From Bog-473 sp963726005 (GTDB taxonomy: Bacteria > Actinomycetota > Acidimicrobiia > Acidimicrobiales > RAAP-2): 64,000 nucleotides of DNA. This document shows, piece by piece, positions 17,013 to 24,081 of the stretch; the first letter of the stretch is position 1, and each line of letters starts with the position of its first letter. The stretch covers positions 62,001 to 126,000 of the forward strand of contig CAVSAT010000012.1 of the NCBI GenBank assembly GCA_963726005.1, in the 5' to 3' direction. The notes below the pieces were generated by a model, which was given only the letters and a program-made list of their open reading frames with translations, had not been told where the DNA came from and did not search any database. The translations under genes were made by a program, and so were the position numbers.

Positions 17013-17462
17013 TCAGGAGGCGGGGCTCACCTCGACCGTCAGCACCACCTCGACGTCGCGGAACAGCTGGACCGGCACAGCGAAGCTCCCGGTCTCCTTG
17101 ATGTGCTCGGGGAGGACGACGTTCCTGCGGTCCACCTCGACGCCCTTGGCGGCGCGGATCGCCTCGACCACGTCGGCCGGGCCGATGGAGCCGAAGAGCC
17201 GTCCGCCCCCCGCCGCCCGGGCCGCGATCGGGATGACGGCGCCGGCCAGCAGCGACGCCTGGGCCTCGGCGGCGCCCCGGTCCTTCGCCTCACGCAGGTC
17301 GCGGCCCCGGCGCATGAGTGCGGCCTGGCCCTCGACGCCCTCGGTGGCCACGATGGCCCGCCCCGCGGGCAGCAGGAAGTTGCGGGCGAAACCACCGGCG
17401 ACCTTGACGATGTCACCCCGGCGACCGACGCCCGCGACGTCGTCTCGCAGGAGCACCCTCAT
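17013..17462 (-). CDS. rplI: 50S ribosomal protein bL9
   Basis: Product of 149 residues. The signature MRVLLRDDVAGVGRRGDIV followed by KVAGGFARNFLLPAG is that of bL9, which binds 23S rRNA and spans two domains joined by a long helix. The C-terminal domain has GRLFGSIGPADVVEAI. The ATG overlaps the TGA of rpsR (ATGA), so the genes are translationally coupled. Gene order rpsF-ssb-rpsR-rplI is conserved in Actinobacteria. Confidence 0.97.
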   Translation of the reverse strand: MRVLLRDDVAGVGRRGDIVKVAGGFARNFLLPAGRAIVATEGVEGQAALMRRGRDLREAKDRGAAEAQASLLAGAVIPIAARAAGGGRLFGSIGPADVVEAIRAAKGVEVDRRNVVLPEHIKETGSFAVPVQLFRDVEVVLTVEVSPAS

Positions 17463-18002
17463 GCGTCGTCGCCCGGAGTGCCCTCACCCGGAGTGCCGGC
17501 GCCCGCACCCGGACTGCCAGTGCCCTCGGCCGCGGCCTCTTCGGCCATCTCCTCGAGCAGCGCGCCGGCCTCCTCGACGACGGCCGCCTCCGTGGCGGGA
17601 TCCTTGGCCTCGGTGTCGTCGAGCACCTCGACCGAGACCGGCTGACGTCGCGCCTCGGCCGGCAGGGTGTCGCCGAGGGTCCGCTCGGCCCGGTCGCGGC
17701 CGCCGCGCCCGCCCGGACGCTCGGTGACCGTGCGCTGGGTGTAGGGCAGCAGGACGAGCTCGCGCGCCGTCTTGATCGCCATGGCCAGGGCCCGTTGGTG
17801 TTGGGCGCAGTTGCCCGTCACCCGGCGGGAGCGGATCTTGCCCCGGTCGCTCATGTACTTGCGCAGCATGGGGACGTCCTTGTAGTCCACCCATTCGACC
17901 TTGTCCCGGCAGAGCGCGGCAGGGCTTCTTCTTGACCCGGCGGCCGAGGTCCTTCGGGGACCGGCGGGCGGCCGTCCCCCCGCGCTGGTTGTTGCGTGCC
18001 AT
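17459..18002 (-). CDS. rpsR: 30S ribosomal protein bS18, C-terminally extended (one frameshift)
   Basis: bS18 is recognised from MARNNQRGGTAARRSPK, the zinc-type start KKKPC, VDYKDVPMLRKYMSDRGKI and RRVTGNCAQHQRALAMAIK. One extra G near 17917 breaks the frame between KKKPC and RDKVEWVDYKD. Without it the text reads KKKPCALCRDKVEW, as expected. Because bS18 is needed for the small subunit, this indel is probably a sequence error. After the normal end (RTVTERP) the protein continues for about 90 residues, Gly/Arg-rich then strongly acidic (LLEEMAEEAAAEG), about twice the usual length. The ATG overlaps the ssb stop, and the gene stop overlaps rplI. Confidence 0.9.
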
Positions 18003-18487
18003 CAGAAGGGCTCCTCGTCGAATCCGTAGCCGCCGCCCGCATCGGCGGCCGGCGTCGGCGCGGGTGCCGGTGCCTGTTGGCGGCCCCCGCCCCCGCCCCG
18101 TGCGGACCCCTCGCCGGGACCGCGGCGCTCGTTCTTGGTGATCTGGGCGGTGGCCCAGCGCAGCGACGGCCCGATCTCGTCCGCCACCACCTCGACCTTG
18201 GAACGCCGGTCACCCTCCTGGGTCTCCCAGCTACGCTGCTCGAGGCGGCCGGCCACCATGACCCGCGCGCCGCGTGTGATGCTCTCGCTCACGTTCTCGG
18301 CCATCTCCCGCCAGCACACGACGTCGAAGAACGACGTCGCCTCCTCCCACTCCTGGGTCTGGCGGTTCTGCCAGCGCCGGTTGACCGCGAGCCCGAAGGT
18401 CACGTTGGCCTGGCCGGTGTTGGTGAAGCGCAACTCGGGGTCGCGGGTGACGTTCCCCACGAGGGTCACGCTGTTGTCTGTCGCCAT
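18002..18487 (-). CDS. ssb: Single-stranded DNA-binding protein
   Basis: Product of 161 residues. The OB fold starts at DNSVTLVGNVTRDPELRFT, with ANVTFGLAVNRRW and FFDVVCWREMAENV. A Gly/Pro/Ala-rich linker follows. The acidic tip GFDEEPF recruits replication and repair partners. It lies in the rpsF-ssb-rpsR-rplI operon, and its stop overlaps the rpsR start (ATGA). It coats single-stranded DNA at the fork. Confidence 0.97.
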   Translation of the reverse strand: MATDNSVTLVGNVTRDPELRFTNTGQANVTFGLAVNRRWQNRQTQEWEEATSFFDVVCWREMAENVSESITRGARVMVAGRLEQRSWETQEGDRRSKVEVVADEIGPSLRWATAQITKNERRGPGEGSARGGGGGRQQAPAPAPTPAADAGGGYGFDEEPF

Positions 18488-18517
18488 GTCTGCTCCTCTC
18501 GTCCTCTCGCCGGCCGG

Positions 18518-18835
18518 TCAGCTCGCCGCCGGCTCGGCCGTCACGGCCCGGTCGGGCAGGCGCACCACCTTGTGGCGCACCACCTCGTCGGCCAGGCCGA
18601 GCATCCGGTCGAGGGCGGCCACGGTCTCGGGCTCCGCGGTGAATTCGACCACGACGTAGTACCCCTCGCGCTTGTGGTTCACCTCGTAGGCGAAGCTGCG
18701 CTTGCCCCAGCGGTCGATGGCACCGGGGTTGCCCCCCGTGCTGCGGATGACGTCGAGGGCCCGGTCGAGAACACCCTGGATGACGCTGGGTTCGGTGGTG
18801 GCCTCGAAGATGGCCATGACTTCGTAGGGCCGCAT
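18518..18835 (-). CDS. rpsF: 30S ribosomal protein bS6
   Basis: Product of 105 residues with the bS6 pattern MRPYEVMAIFEATTEPS, RWGKRSFAYEVNHKREGYY and a variable C-terminal tail. It pairs with bS18 on the 30S platform. ATG 18835 is preferred over ATG 18844. The ribosome site GGAGG sits about ten bases before the former but only one base before the latter. First gene of its operon. Long bS6 tails can be modified by RimK, but this tail lacks a poly-Glu run. Confidence 0.96.
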   Translation of the reverse strand: MRPYEVMAIFEATTEPSVIQGVLDRALDVIRSTGGNPGAIDRWGKRSFAYEVNHKREGYYVVVEFTAEPETVAALDRMLGLADEVVRHKVVRLPDRAVTAEPAAS

Positions 18836-18925
18836 GTGCGGCATACCTCCCTCTGGACCGGGGCGTGCCCCGGGCCCCTGGCGGTCAGGAGCAGGGTCTG
18901 TTGCGGGCAATCATGCTAGCCGCGT

Positions 18926-19768
18926 TCAGGCCAGGGAGTCCCCCAGGCCGGCGGGCCCGTGGTAGCTCTCGTCGTCGCTCGGGAACCGGCCGCTGCGCAC
19001 GTCCTCGGCGAACGCGGCGATCGCCTCCGTGGCGATGCGGCCGACCTCCGCGTACTGGCGCACGAACTTGGGTGGGGTCTCCTTGCCCAGCCCGAGCAGG
19101 TCGTGGAAGACCAGCACCTGGCCGTCGCAGGCCGGCCCCGCCCCGATCCCGATCGTGGGGACGTCGATGGCTTCGGTCACGGCGGCGCCGACGACGTCGG
19201 GCACCCCCTCGATCACGAAGGCGAAACAGCCGGCCGCGGCCAGCGCCTTCGCCGCATCGAGCAGTGCCGCGGCGGCGTCGGCGCTCTTGCCCTGGACCCG
19301 GAACCCGCCCATGGCCAGCACCGACTGGGGCGTCAGCCCGAGGTGTCCCATGACGGGGATCTCGGCCCGGATGATCGCCTCGACGACGGGGAGGCGGGCC
19401 CGGCCGCCCTCGAGTTTGACGGCGTGCGCGCCGGCGCGGATCAACCTGGCGGCGTTGCGCACGGCGTCCTCGGGCGAGAGGTGGTAGCTCATCCACGGCA
19501 TGTCGCCCAGGATCAGGCAGCGCGGTTCGGCCCGCGCCACCGCCGCGGTGTGGTGCGCCATGACGTCGATGTCGACGTGCAAGGTGTCCGGGTAGCCCAG
19601 GACGGTGTTGGCGACGGAGTCCCCCACCAGGATGATGTCGGCGCCGGCCTCCGAGACGATGCGGGCGCCGGGCTCGTCGTAGGCCGTGACCATGACGATC
19701 GGGGTGGCGCCGTCGCGCCGCTTGCGCGACCGCAGCGTCGGGACGGTGACCACCGGCGCCCCGCTCAC
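18926..19768 (-). CDS. panB: 3-methyl-2-oxobutanoate hydroxymethyltransferase
   Basis: Product of 280 residues. PanB makes ketopantoate from 2-oxoisovalerate and methylene-tetrahydrofolate in pantothenate synthesis. Motifs seen are MVTAYDEPGARIVSEAGAD, ILVGDSVANTVLGY (metal-binding Asp), HAVKLEGG, PVMGHLGLTPQSV and PTIGIGAGPACDGQVLV. The GTG start at 19768 overlaps the TGA of the DUF5318 gene (GTGA). No panC or panD is nearby. Confidence 0.96.
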   Translation of the reverse strand: MSGAPVVTVPTLRSRKRRDGATPIVMVTAYDEPGARIVSEAGADIILVGDSVANTVLGYPDTLHVDIDVMAHHTAAVARAEPRCLILGDMPWMSYHLSPEDAVRNAARLIRAGAHAVKLEGGRARLPVVEAIIRAEIPVMGHLGLTPQSVLAMGGFRVQGKSADAAAALLDAAKALAAAGCFAFVIEGVPDVVGAAVTEAIDVPTIGIGAGPACDGQVLVFHDLLGLGKETPPKFVRQYAEVGRIATEAIAAFAEDVRSGRFPSDDESYHGPAGLGDSLA

Positions 19769-20163
19769 CGCGTCGGCGCCGCCTTCTTCGGTCGCTTCTT
19801 GCCCCCGCCGGCGGGGTACTTGCGCATCAGGTGGTGCCAGGCGCAGGTGGGGCACACCTCGACCTCGTAGCAGAGGACCGGCTCGGGCCGGCGGCAGAGG
19901 GCCTTGAGCTCGGTAGCCGAGCCCGGGCAGCGCCCGCCGGGCGGCAGCTTGGCGCCGAAGACGAAGGTCACCGTGACCAGCCGGCCGTCGTCGCAGATGG
20001 GGCAGACCTCCTTGGTGGGCCGCCCGACGTTGCGCGCCGCACGCAGCAGCTCGGGATGGGCGTCGCACACGTCGACCCGCTGCACCTTGCCCCGCTCCAC
20101 CTCCCGGACCAGCCCGTTGCGGACGATCCGGTACTCCACCTGGGCCGTGACGTCAGGGCTCAC
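19765..20163 (-). CDS. DUF5318 family protein
   Basis: Product of 132 residues. Two CxxC-type pairs, EVCPICDDG and EVCPTCAW, suggest a small zinc ribbon, and a lysine-rich tail follows (GGGKKRPKKAA). It matches the actinobacterial DUF5318 family, whose M. tuberculosis member Rv0049 sits close to the same rpsF-ssb-rpsR-rplI genes and to padR-ino1. GTG at 20163 (VSPDVTAQVEYRIVRNGLV) begins at the conserved region. Co-transcribed with panB by overlapping GTGA. Function unknown. Confidence 0.8.
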   Translation of the reverse strand: MSPDVTAQVEYRIVRNGLVREVERGKVQRVDVCDAHPELLRAARNVGRPTKEVCPICDDGRLVTVTFVFGAKLPPGGRCPGSATELKALCRRPEPVLCYEVEVCPTCAWHHLMRKYPAGGGKKRPKKAAPTR

Positions 20164-20299
20164 CGCTCGAGAGGACGACCTCGGCTCCGAGGTGACGGAC
20201 ACGGCGGCCAGGCTACCCCCCACGCCTGGAAGCGGCACCCAATTCGGGGGCATTTCGGGCACTCGGGTGACCGTTGGGTGATGACTGTGTGCACAGCGC

Positions 20300-20316
20300 T
20301 ATATCGAACCGATATA
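20300..20316. promoter_or_regulatory. Inverted repeat, candidate PadR operator
   Basis: TATATCG-aac-CGATATA is a perfect 7-bp inverted repeat with a 3-bp spacer. It lies 11 bp upstream of the padR start. A related half-site (ccgatatcc) occurs at 20969-20977, just before ino1. Autoregulation and control of ino1 are inference. Confidence 0.6.
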
Positions 20317-20326
20317 CTCATCCGTC

Positions 20327-20953
20327 ATGTTGGATATGGCCATTCTTGGCCTCCTCGAGGAGCGCGACCTCCACGGCTACGAGATCCGGCGCCAGTTGCG
20401 CGAGCACCTGGGGCTCCTCGCCAACGTGTCGTTCGGCTCCATCTACCCGGCGCTGACGCGGCTCGAGAAGTCGGGCGCCGTCGTGGCCATCGAGGGCGGG
20501 GGCGCCGCCCATGGCGCCCCGACGGCCTCCCCGGCACCCCCCACCGGCTCGCTCAGCGGCGAGCTGGCCGTGCTGCGGGCTCGGCGCCACTCGCCGACCC
20601 GGGCCCGTCGGGGCAAGAAGGTCTACCGGATCACCGACGCGGGTCGGCAGCTCTTCGCCGAGCTGCTGGCGGGGGGCGGCACCTCCGACGACGCCCGCAG
20701 TTTCGGGCTCCGCCTGGCCTTCGCCCGCCATCTCGCTCCCCAGTCGCGCCTCGCCCTGCTCGAGCGCCGGCGCGCCCAGCTCGTCCAGCGCCTGGGCGAG
20801 GCCGAGACCCCACGCACCGACCTCGACGTCTACGCCCGCTCGGTGGTCCAGCACACCACCGACGGCATCGCCCGCGACATCAGCTGGCTCGACGCCCTGA
20901 TCGCCTCGGAGCGCGCCGCCCTCGCCACCGCCGGCAGCGAGCCCGTGGCATGA
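20327..20953 (+). CDS. PadR-family transcriptional regulator
   Basis: Product of 208 residues. The N-terminal winged helix is typical PadR (MLDMAILGLLEERDLHGYEI, NVSFGSIYPALTRLEKSGAV). A Pro/Ala insertion of about 35 residues separates the recognition helix from the wing KKVYRITDAGRQLFAELL. A C-terminal dimerisation helix follows. It is directly upstream of ino1, as in M. tuberculosis (Rv0047c-Rv0046c). A perfect palindrome lies just before its start. It probably represses itself and ino1 in response to a lipid or inositol signal (inference). Confidence 0.9.
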   Translation: MLDMAILGLLEERDLHGYEIRRQLREHLGLLANVSFGSIYPALTRLEKSGAVVAIEGGGAAHGAPTASPAPPTGSLSGELAVLRARRHSPTRARRGKKVYRITDAGRQLFAELLAGGGTSDDARSFGLRLAFARHLAPQSRLALLERRRAQLVQRLGEAETPRTDLDVYARSVVQHTTDGIARDISWLDALIASERAALATAGSEPVA

Positions 20954-20997
20954 CGACCCCCCGCCATACCGATATCCGAATCCGAAGGAGACAGTCC

Positions 20998-22098
20998 ATG
21001 CCCAGCCCCATCCGCCTCGCGATTGCCGGTGTCGGCAACTGCGCCAGCTCCCTCGTCCAGGGGATCACCTACTACCGCGACGCGGATCCCGATGACGTGG
21101 TGCCCGGGCTGATGCACGTGGAGCTCGGCGGTTACCACGTGCGCGACGTCGTGCCTGTGGCGGCGTTCGACGTGGACCAGGCCAAGGTCGGCACCGACCT
21201 GGGCAAGGCAATCCACGCCGGGCTGAACAACACGGTGCGCTTCGCCGAGGTCGGCGAGCTCGGGGTGACCGTGCAGCGCGGCCCCACCTTCGACGGGCTG
21301 GGGCAGTACTACCGCGAGGTGGTCGACGAGTCGCCCGCCGAGCCGGTCGACGTCGCCGAGGCCCTGCGCGAGGCCCGGGCCGACGTCTTGGTCTCCTATC
21401 TCCCCGTCGGCTCCGAGGAGGCCCAGCGCCACTACGCCCAGGCCTGCCTCGATGCGGGGGTCGCCTTCGTCAACGCCATTCCTGTCTTCATCGCCTCGGA
21501 CCCCACCTGGGCGCGCAAGTTCCGCGACGCCGGCATCCCGATCGTGGGGGACGACATCAAGAGCCAGGTGGGGTCCACCATCGTCCACCGCATCCTGACC
21601 CGCCTCTTCGAGGACCGGGGCCTCGCCCTCGACCACACCTACCAGCTCAACTTCGGCGGCAACATGGACTTCAAGAACATGCTCGAGCGCCAGCGGCTGG
21701 AATCCAAGAAGATCTCGAAGACCCAGGCGGTCACGAGCCAGCTGGAGGACAACGTGCTCGATGCGGACGACGTGCACGTCGGACCGTCCGACCACGTGCC
21801 GTGGCTGAAGGACCGCAAGTGGGCCTACATCCGGATGGAGGGCCGCAACTTCGGCGACGTGCCCCTCAACCTCGAGCTCAAGCTCGAAGTGTGGGACTCG
21901 CCCAACTCTGCCGGCGTCATCATCGACGCCGTCCGCTGCGCCAAGCTGGCGCTCGACCGCGGCCTCGGCGGCCCGCTCCTCGGCCCTTCGGCCTACTTCA
22001 TGAAGTCGCCGCCGGTGCAGTACCACGACGACGAGGCCCACGATCTCGTCGAGGTGTTCGCCGCCGGTGGGCCACAGCGGACCTGGCCCGAGGACTGA
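20998..22098 (+). CDS. ino1: Inositol-3-phosphate synthase
   Basis: Product of 366 residues. It converts glucose 6-phosphate to inositol 3-phosphate using NAD, the first step to phosphatidylinositol, mycothiol and related compounds. The Rossmann motif is AIAGVGNCASSLVQG. Further motifs are DVLVSYLPVGSEEAQ, PIVGDDIKSQVGSTIVHR and NFGGNMDFKNM. ATG at 20998 has a strong GAAGGAG eight bases upstream. Follows padR by 44 bases. The stop lies inside a three-copy 19-bp tandem repeat. Confidence 0.96.
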   Translation: MPSPIRLAIAGVGNCASSLVQGITYYRDADPDDVVPGLMHVELGGYHVRDVVPVAAFDVDQAKVGTDLGKAIHAGLNNTVRFAEVGELGVTVQRGPTFDGLGQYYREVVDESPAEPVDVAEALREARADVLVSYLPVGSEEAQRHYAQACLDAGVAFVNAIPVFIASDPTWARKFRDAGIPIVGDDIKSQVGSTIVHRILTRLFEDRGLALDHTYQLNFGGNMDFKNMLERQRLESKKISKTQAVTSQLEDNVLDADDVHVGPSDHVPWLKDRKWAYIRMEGRNFGDVPLNLELKLEVWDSPNSAGVIIDAVRCAKLALDRGLGGPLLGPSAYFMKSPPVQYHDDEAHDLVEVFAAGGPQRTWPED

Positions 22099-22146
22099 GC
22101 CTCAAGCCGAGGACTGATCCTCAAGCCGAGGACTGAGCCTCAAACC
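22090..22146. repeat. 19-bp tandem repeat, three copies, between convergent genes
   Basis: gaggactgagcctcaagcc occurs at 22090, 22109 and 22128 with one or two mismatches. Copy one contains the ino1 stop. Copy three contains the stop of the opposing gene. Each unit has GAGG/CCTC arms and can fold, so it may act as a two-way terminator (inference). Confidence 0.85.
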
Positions 22147-22625
22147 AGGATGCGCTCCGCCGGGGCGCGCACGCCGACCACGGCCAGGGTCCGGCCCATG
22201 CCGAGGAAGCAGCCGCAGCAGATGGTGAGGTCCGCCAGCTCGGCGTCGGAGAAGGCCGCGTGCAGCCGGCCCCAGAACTCGTCGTCCATGGCCAGGTGGT
22301 CGAGCGCGAAGCGCTCGGCGAACTCGGACGCCAATCGCTCCCGCTCGCTCAGCTCCGTGGCGGCGCGCCAGTCGGTCACCTGGGCGTAGAACGGCTCACC
22401 GGCGCCGGCGTCCGCGCCGCCGCGCGCCCGCGTGTCGCGGCACACGGCGCAGTCGTTGATGAGCGCGATCGTCCACCGGGCCGCCTCGCGCTCGCGCACC
22501 GGTAGCTGTGAGTTGCCGTACACCGCCGCCGACAGCTTCCCCATGCCCGCGGCCATCTCGGGGCGCAGCAGCGCCCAGTCGATGTGCTCGCCCATTCCGG
22601 TCTCGGGTGCGTCGATCCTCGGCAT
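22140..22625 (-). CDS. Carboxymuconolactone decarboxylase (AhpD-like) family protein
   Basis: Product of 161 residues. The CxxC-containing helix INDCAVCRDTRARGG resembles the AhpD/CMD active site (ExxxxCxxC), although the upstream acidic residue is less clear (REREAARWTIALIND). A later CCGCFLGMGRTLAVVG contributes more cysteines. Family members are disulfide reductases in peroxide defence or decarboxylases; the exact role here is open. Convergent with ino1 and lying just before the tRNA nucleotidyltransferase gene's 3' end. Confidence 0.8.
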   Translation of the reverse strand: MPRIDAPETGMGEHIDWALLRPEMAAGMGKLSAAVYGNSQLPVREREAARWTIALINDCAVCRDTRARGGADAGAGEPFYAQVTDWRAATELSERERLASEFAERFALDHLAMDDEFWGRLHAAFSDAELADLTICCGCFLGMGRTLAVVGVRAPAERILV

Positions 22626-22649
22626 GGCCGCAACGCTACCGCCGGCCGG

Positions 22650-24047
22650 TCAGCGTCGCTCGGTCCGGCCGGCCCACCATTGCCACAGGAGCGCCGCCGC
22701 CGCCTCCTCGCCCAACGGACCCTCGTCGAGGCGCAGCTCCATGAGGAACGAGAGCGCCTCCCCCACGGCGCGGCCGGGCCCGATGCCCAGCAGCTCCATG
22801 ACCTGGTTCCCGTCGAGGTCGGGGCGCAACGAGTCGAGCTCCTCCCTCTGGCGCAGCTCCGCGATGCGGGCTTCGAGCTCGTCCATGCGCCGGGCCAGGG
22901 CCCGCGCCTTGGACGCGTTGCGCGTGGTGCAGTCGCAGCGGGTCAGTTCGTTCAACAGCGCGAGGTGGGGCCCCGCGTCGCGCACGTAGCGGCGCACCGC
23001 CTTGTCGGTCCATCCCAGCCGGTACGTGTGAAAACGGAGGTGCAGCTCGACGAGCCGCACGACGGTGTCGACCTCCGCGGCCGGGTAGCGCAGTGCCTCC
23101 AGGCGCACCCTCGTCATGCGCGCCCCCACCACCTCGTGATGGTGGAAACTCACACCACCATCGGTGATGGCGCGCGTGCGCGGCTTGCCGACGTCGTGGA
23201 AGAGGGCGGCGAGGCGGAGCAGCCGGTTCTTCGAGGTCTTGTCGACGACGGCGAACGTATGCGCCAGGACGTCCTTGTGCCGGTGGATGGGATCCTGCTC
23301 CAGCGCCATCGCGGGCAGCTCGGGCACGAAGTCCTCGGCCAACCCGGTCCGCACGACGAACCACAGCGCCTTCGAGGGCACGTCGACCATGATCATCTTG
23401 TCCAGCTCGTCGCGGATGCGCTCTGCCGAGACGATGGAGAGCCGGCCGTGCATGTGCCGCACGGCGGCGGTGAGCGCAGGGTCGGGCTCGAGCGAGAAGC
23501 GCGCCGCGAAGCGCGCGGCGCGCAGCATGCGCAGCGGGTCGTCCCCGAAGGAGATCTCCGGGTCGAGCGGCGTCCGCAACCGTCCCGCCGCCAGGTCACT
23601 CAGCCCGTCGAAGGGGTCGATAAGCTCCATGTCGGGCAGGCGCAGCGCCAGCGCGTTGATGGTGAAGTCGCGCCGCGAGAGGTCGACGACGATGTCGTCA
23701 CCGAAACTCACCTCCGGCTTGCGCGACTCCGGCACGTAGACCTCAGCCCGGTGCGTCGTGATCTCGTACACCACGGTGCCCTTGCGTGCGCCGATCGTGC
23801 CGAAGCGCGCGCCCTGTGTCCACACGTCGTCCGCCCAGCCCCGCACCAGTCGCTCGGTCTGCTCCGGTCGCGCATCGGTCGTCAGGTCGACGTCCGAGTC
23901 TCCCGCCGCCGCATCGGGGAACAGTGCGTCGCGCACGGATCCGCCCACGAGATAGAGCGTGTGCCCGGCTGCCGCGAAACGCCGCGCCACCTCCTCGGTG
24001 GCGCTGACGTAGGGGAGGAACCGTTCGGGAACCGACGTGGACTGCAC
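22650..24047 (-). CDS. pcnA: CCA tRNA nucleotidyltransferase with HD domain
   Basis: Product of 465 residues. Adds or repairs the CCA end of tRNAs. The nucleotidyltransferase head has YLVGGSVRDALF and DSDVDLTTDARPEQ with the catalytic Asp pair. RRDFTINALAL and the RNA-binding region DPLRMLRAARFAARF follow. The HD phosphohydrolase-like domain has LAALFHDVGKPRTR and FHHHEVVGARMTR. The name follows the mycobacterial gene Rv3907c, which has the same place next to the DUF6049 and murJ genes. Divergent from the DUF6049 gene with only 34 bases between. Confidence 0.95.
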   Translation of the reverse strand: MQSTSVPERFLPYVSATEEVARRFAAAGHTLYLVGGSVRDALFPDAAAGDSDVDLTTDARPEQTERLVRGWADDVWTQGARFGTIGARKGTVVYEITTHRAEVYVPESRKPEVSFGDDIVVDLSRRDFTINALALRLPDMELIDPFDGLSDLAAGRLRTPLDPEISFGDDPLRMLRAARFAARFSLEPDPALTAAVRHMHGRLSIVSAERIRDELDKMIMVDVPSKALWFVVRTGLAEDFVPELPAMALEQDPIHRHKDVLAHTFAVVDKTSKNRLLRLAALFHDVGKPRTRAITDGGVSFHHHEVVGARMTRVRLEALRYPAAEVDTVVRLVELHLRFHTYRLGWTDKAVRRYVRDAGPHLALLNELTRCDCTTRNASKARALARRMDELEARIAELRQREELDSLRPDLDGNQVMELLGIGPGRAVGEALSFLMELRLDEGPLGEEAAAALLWQWWAGRTERR

Positions 24048-24081
24048 CCGCCCACGGTAGTGCGCCCTCTAGCCTCTCCCT

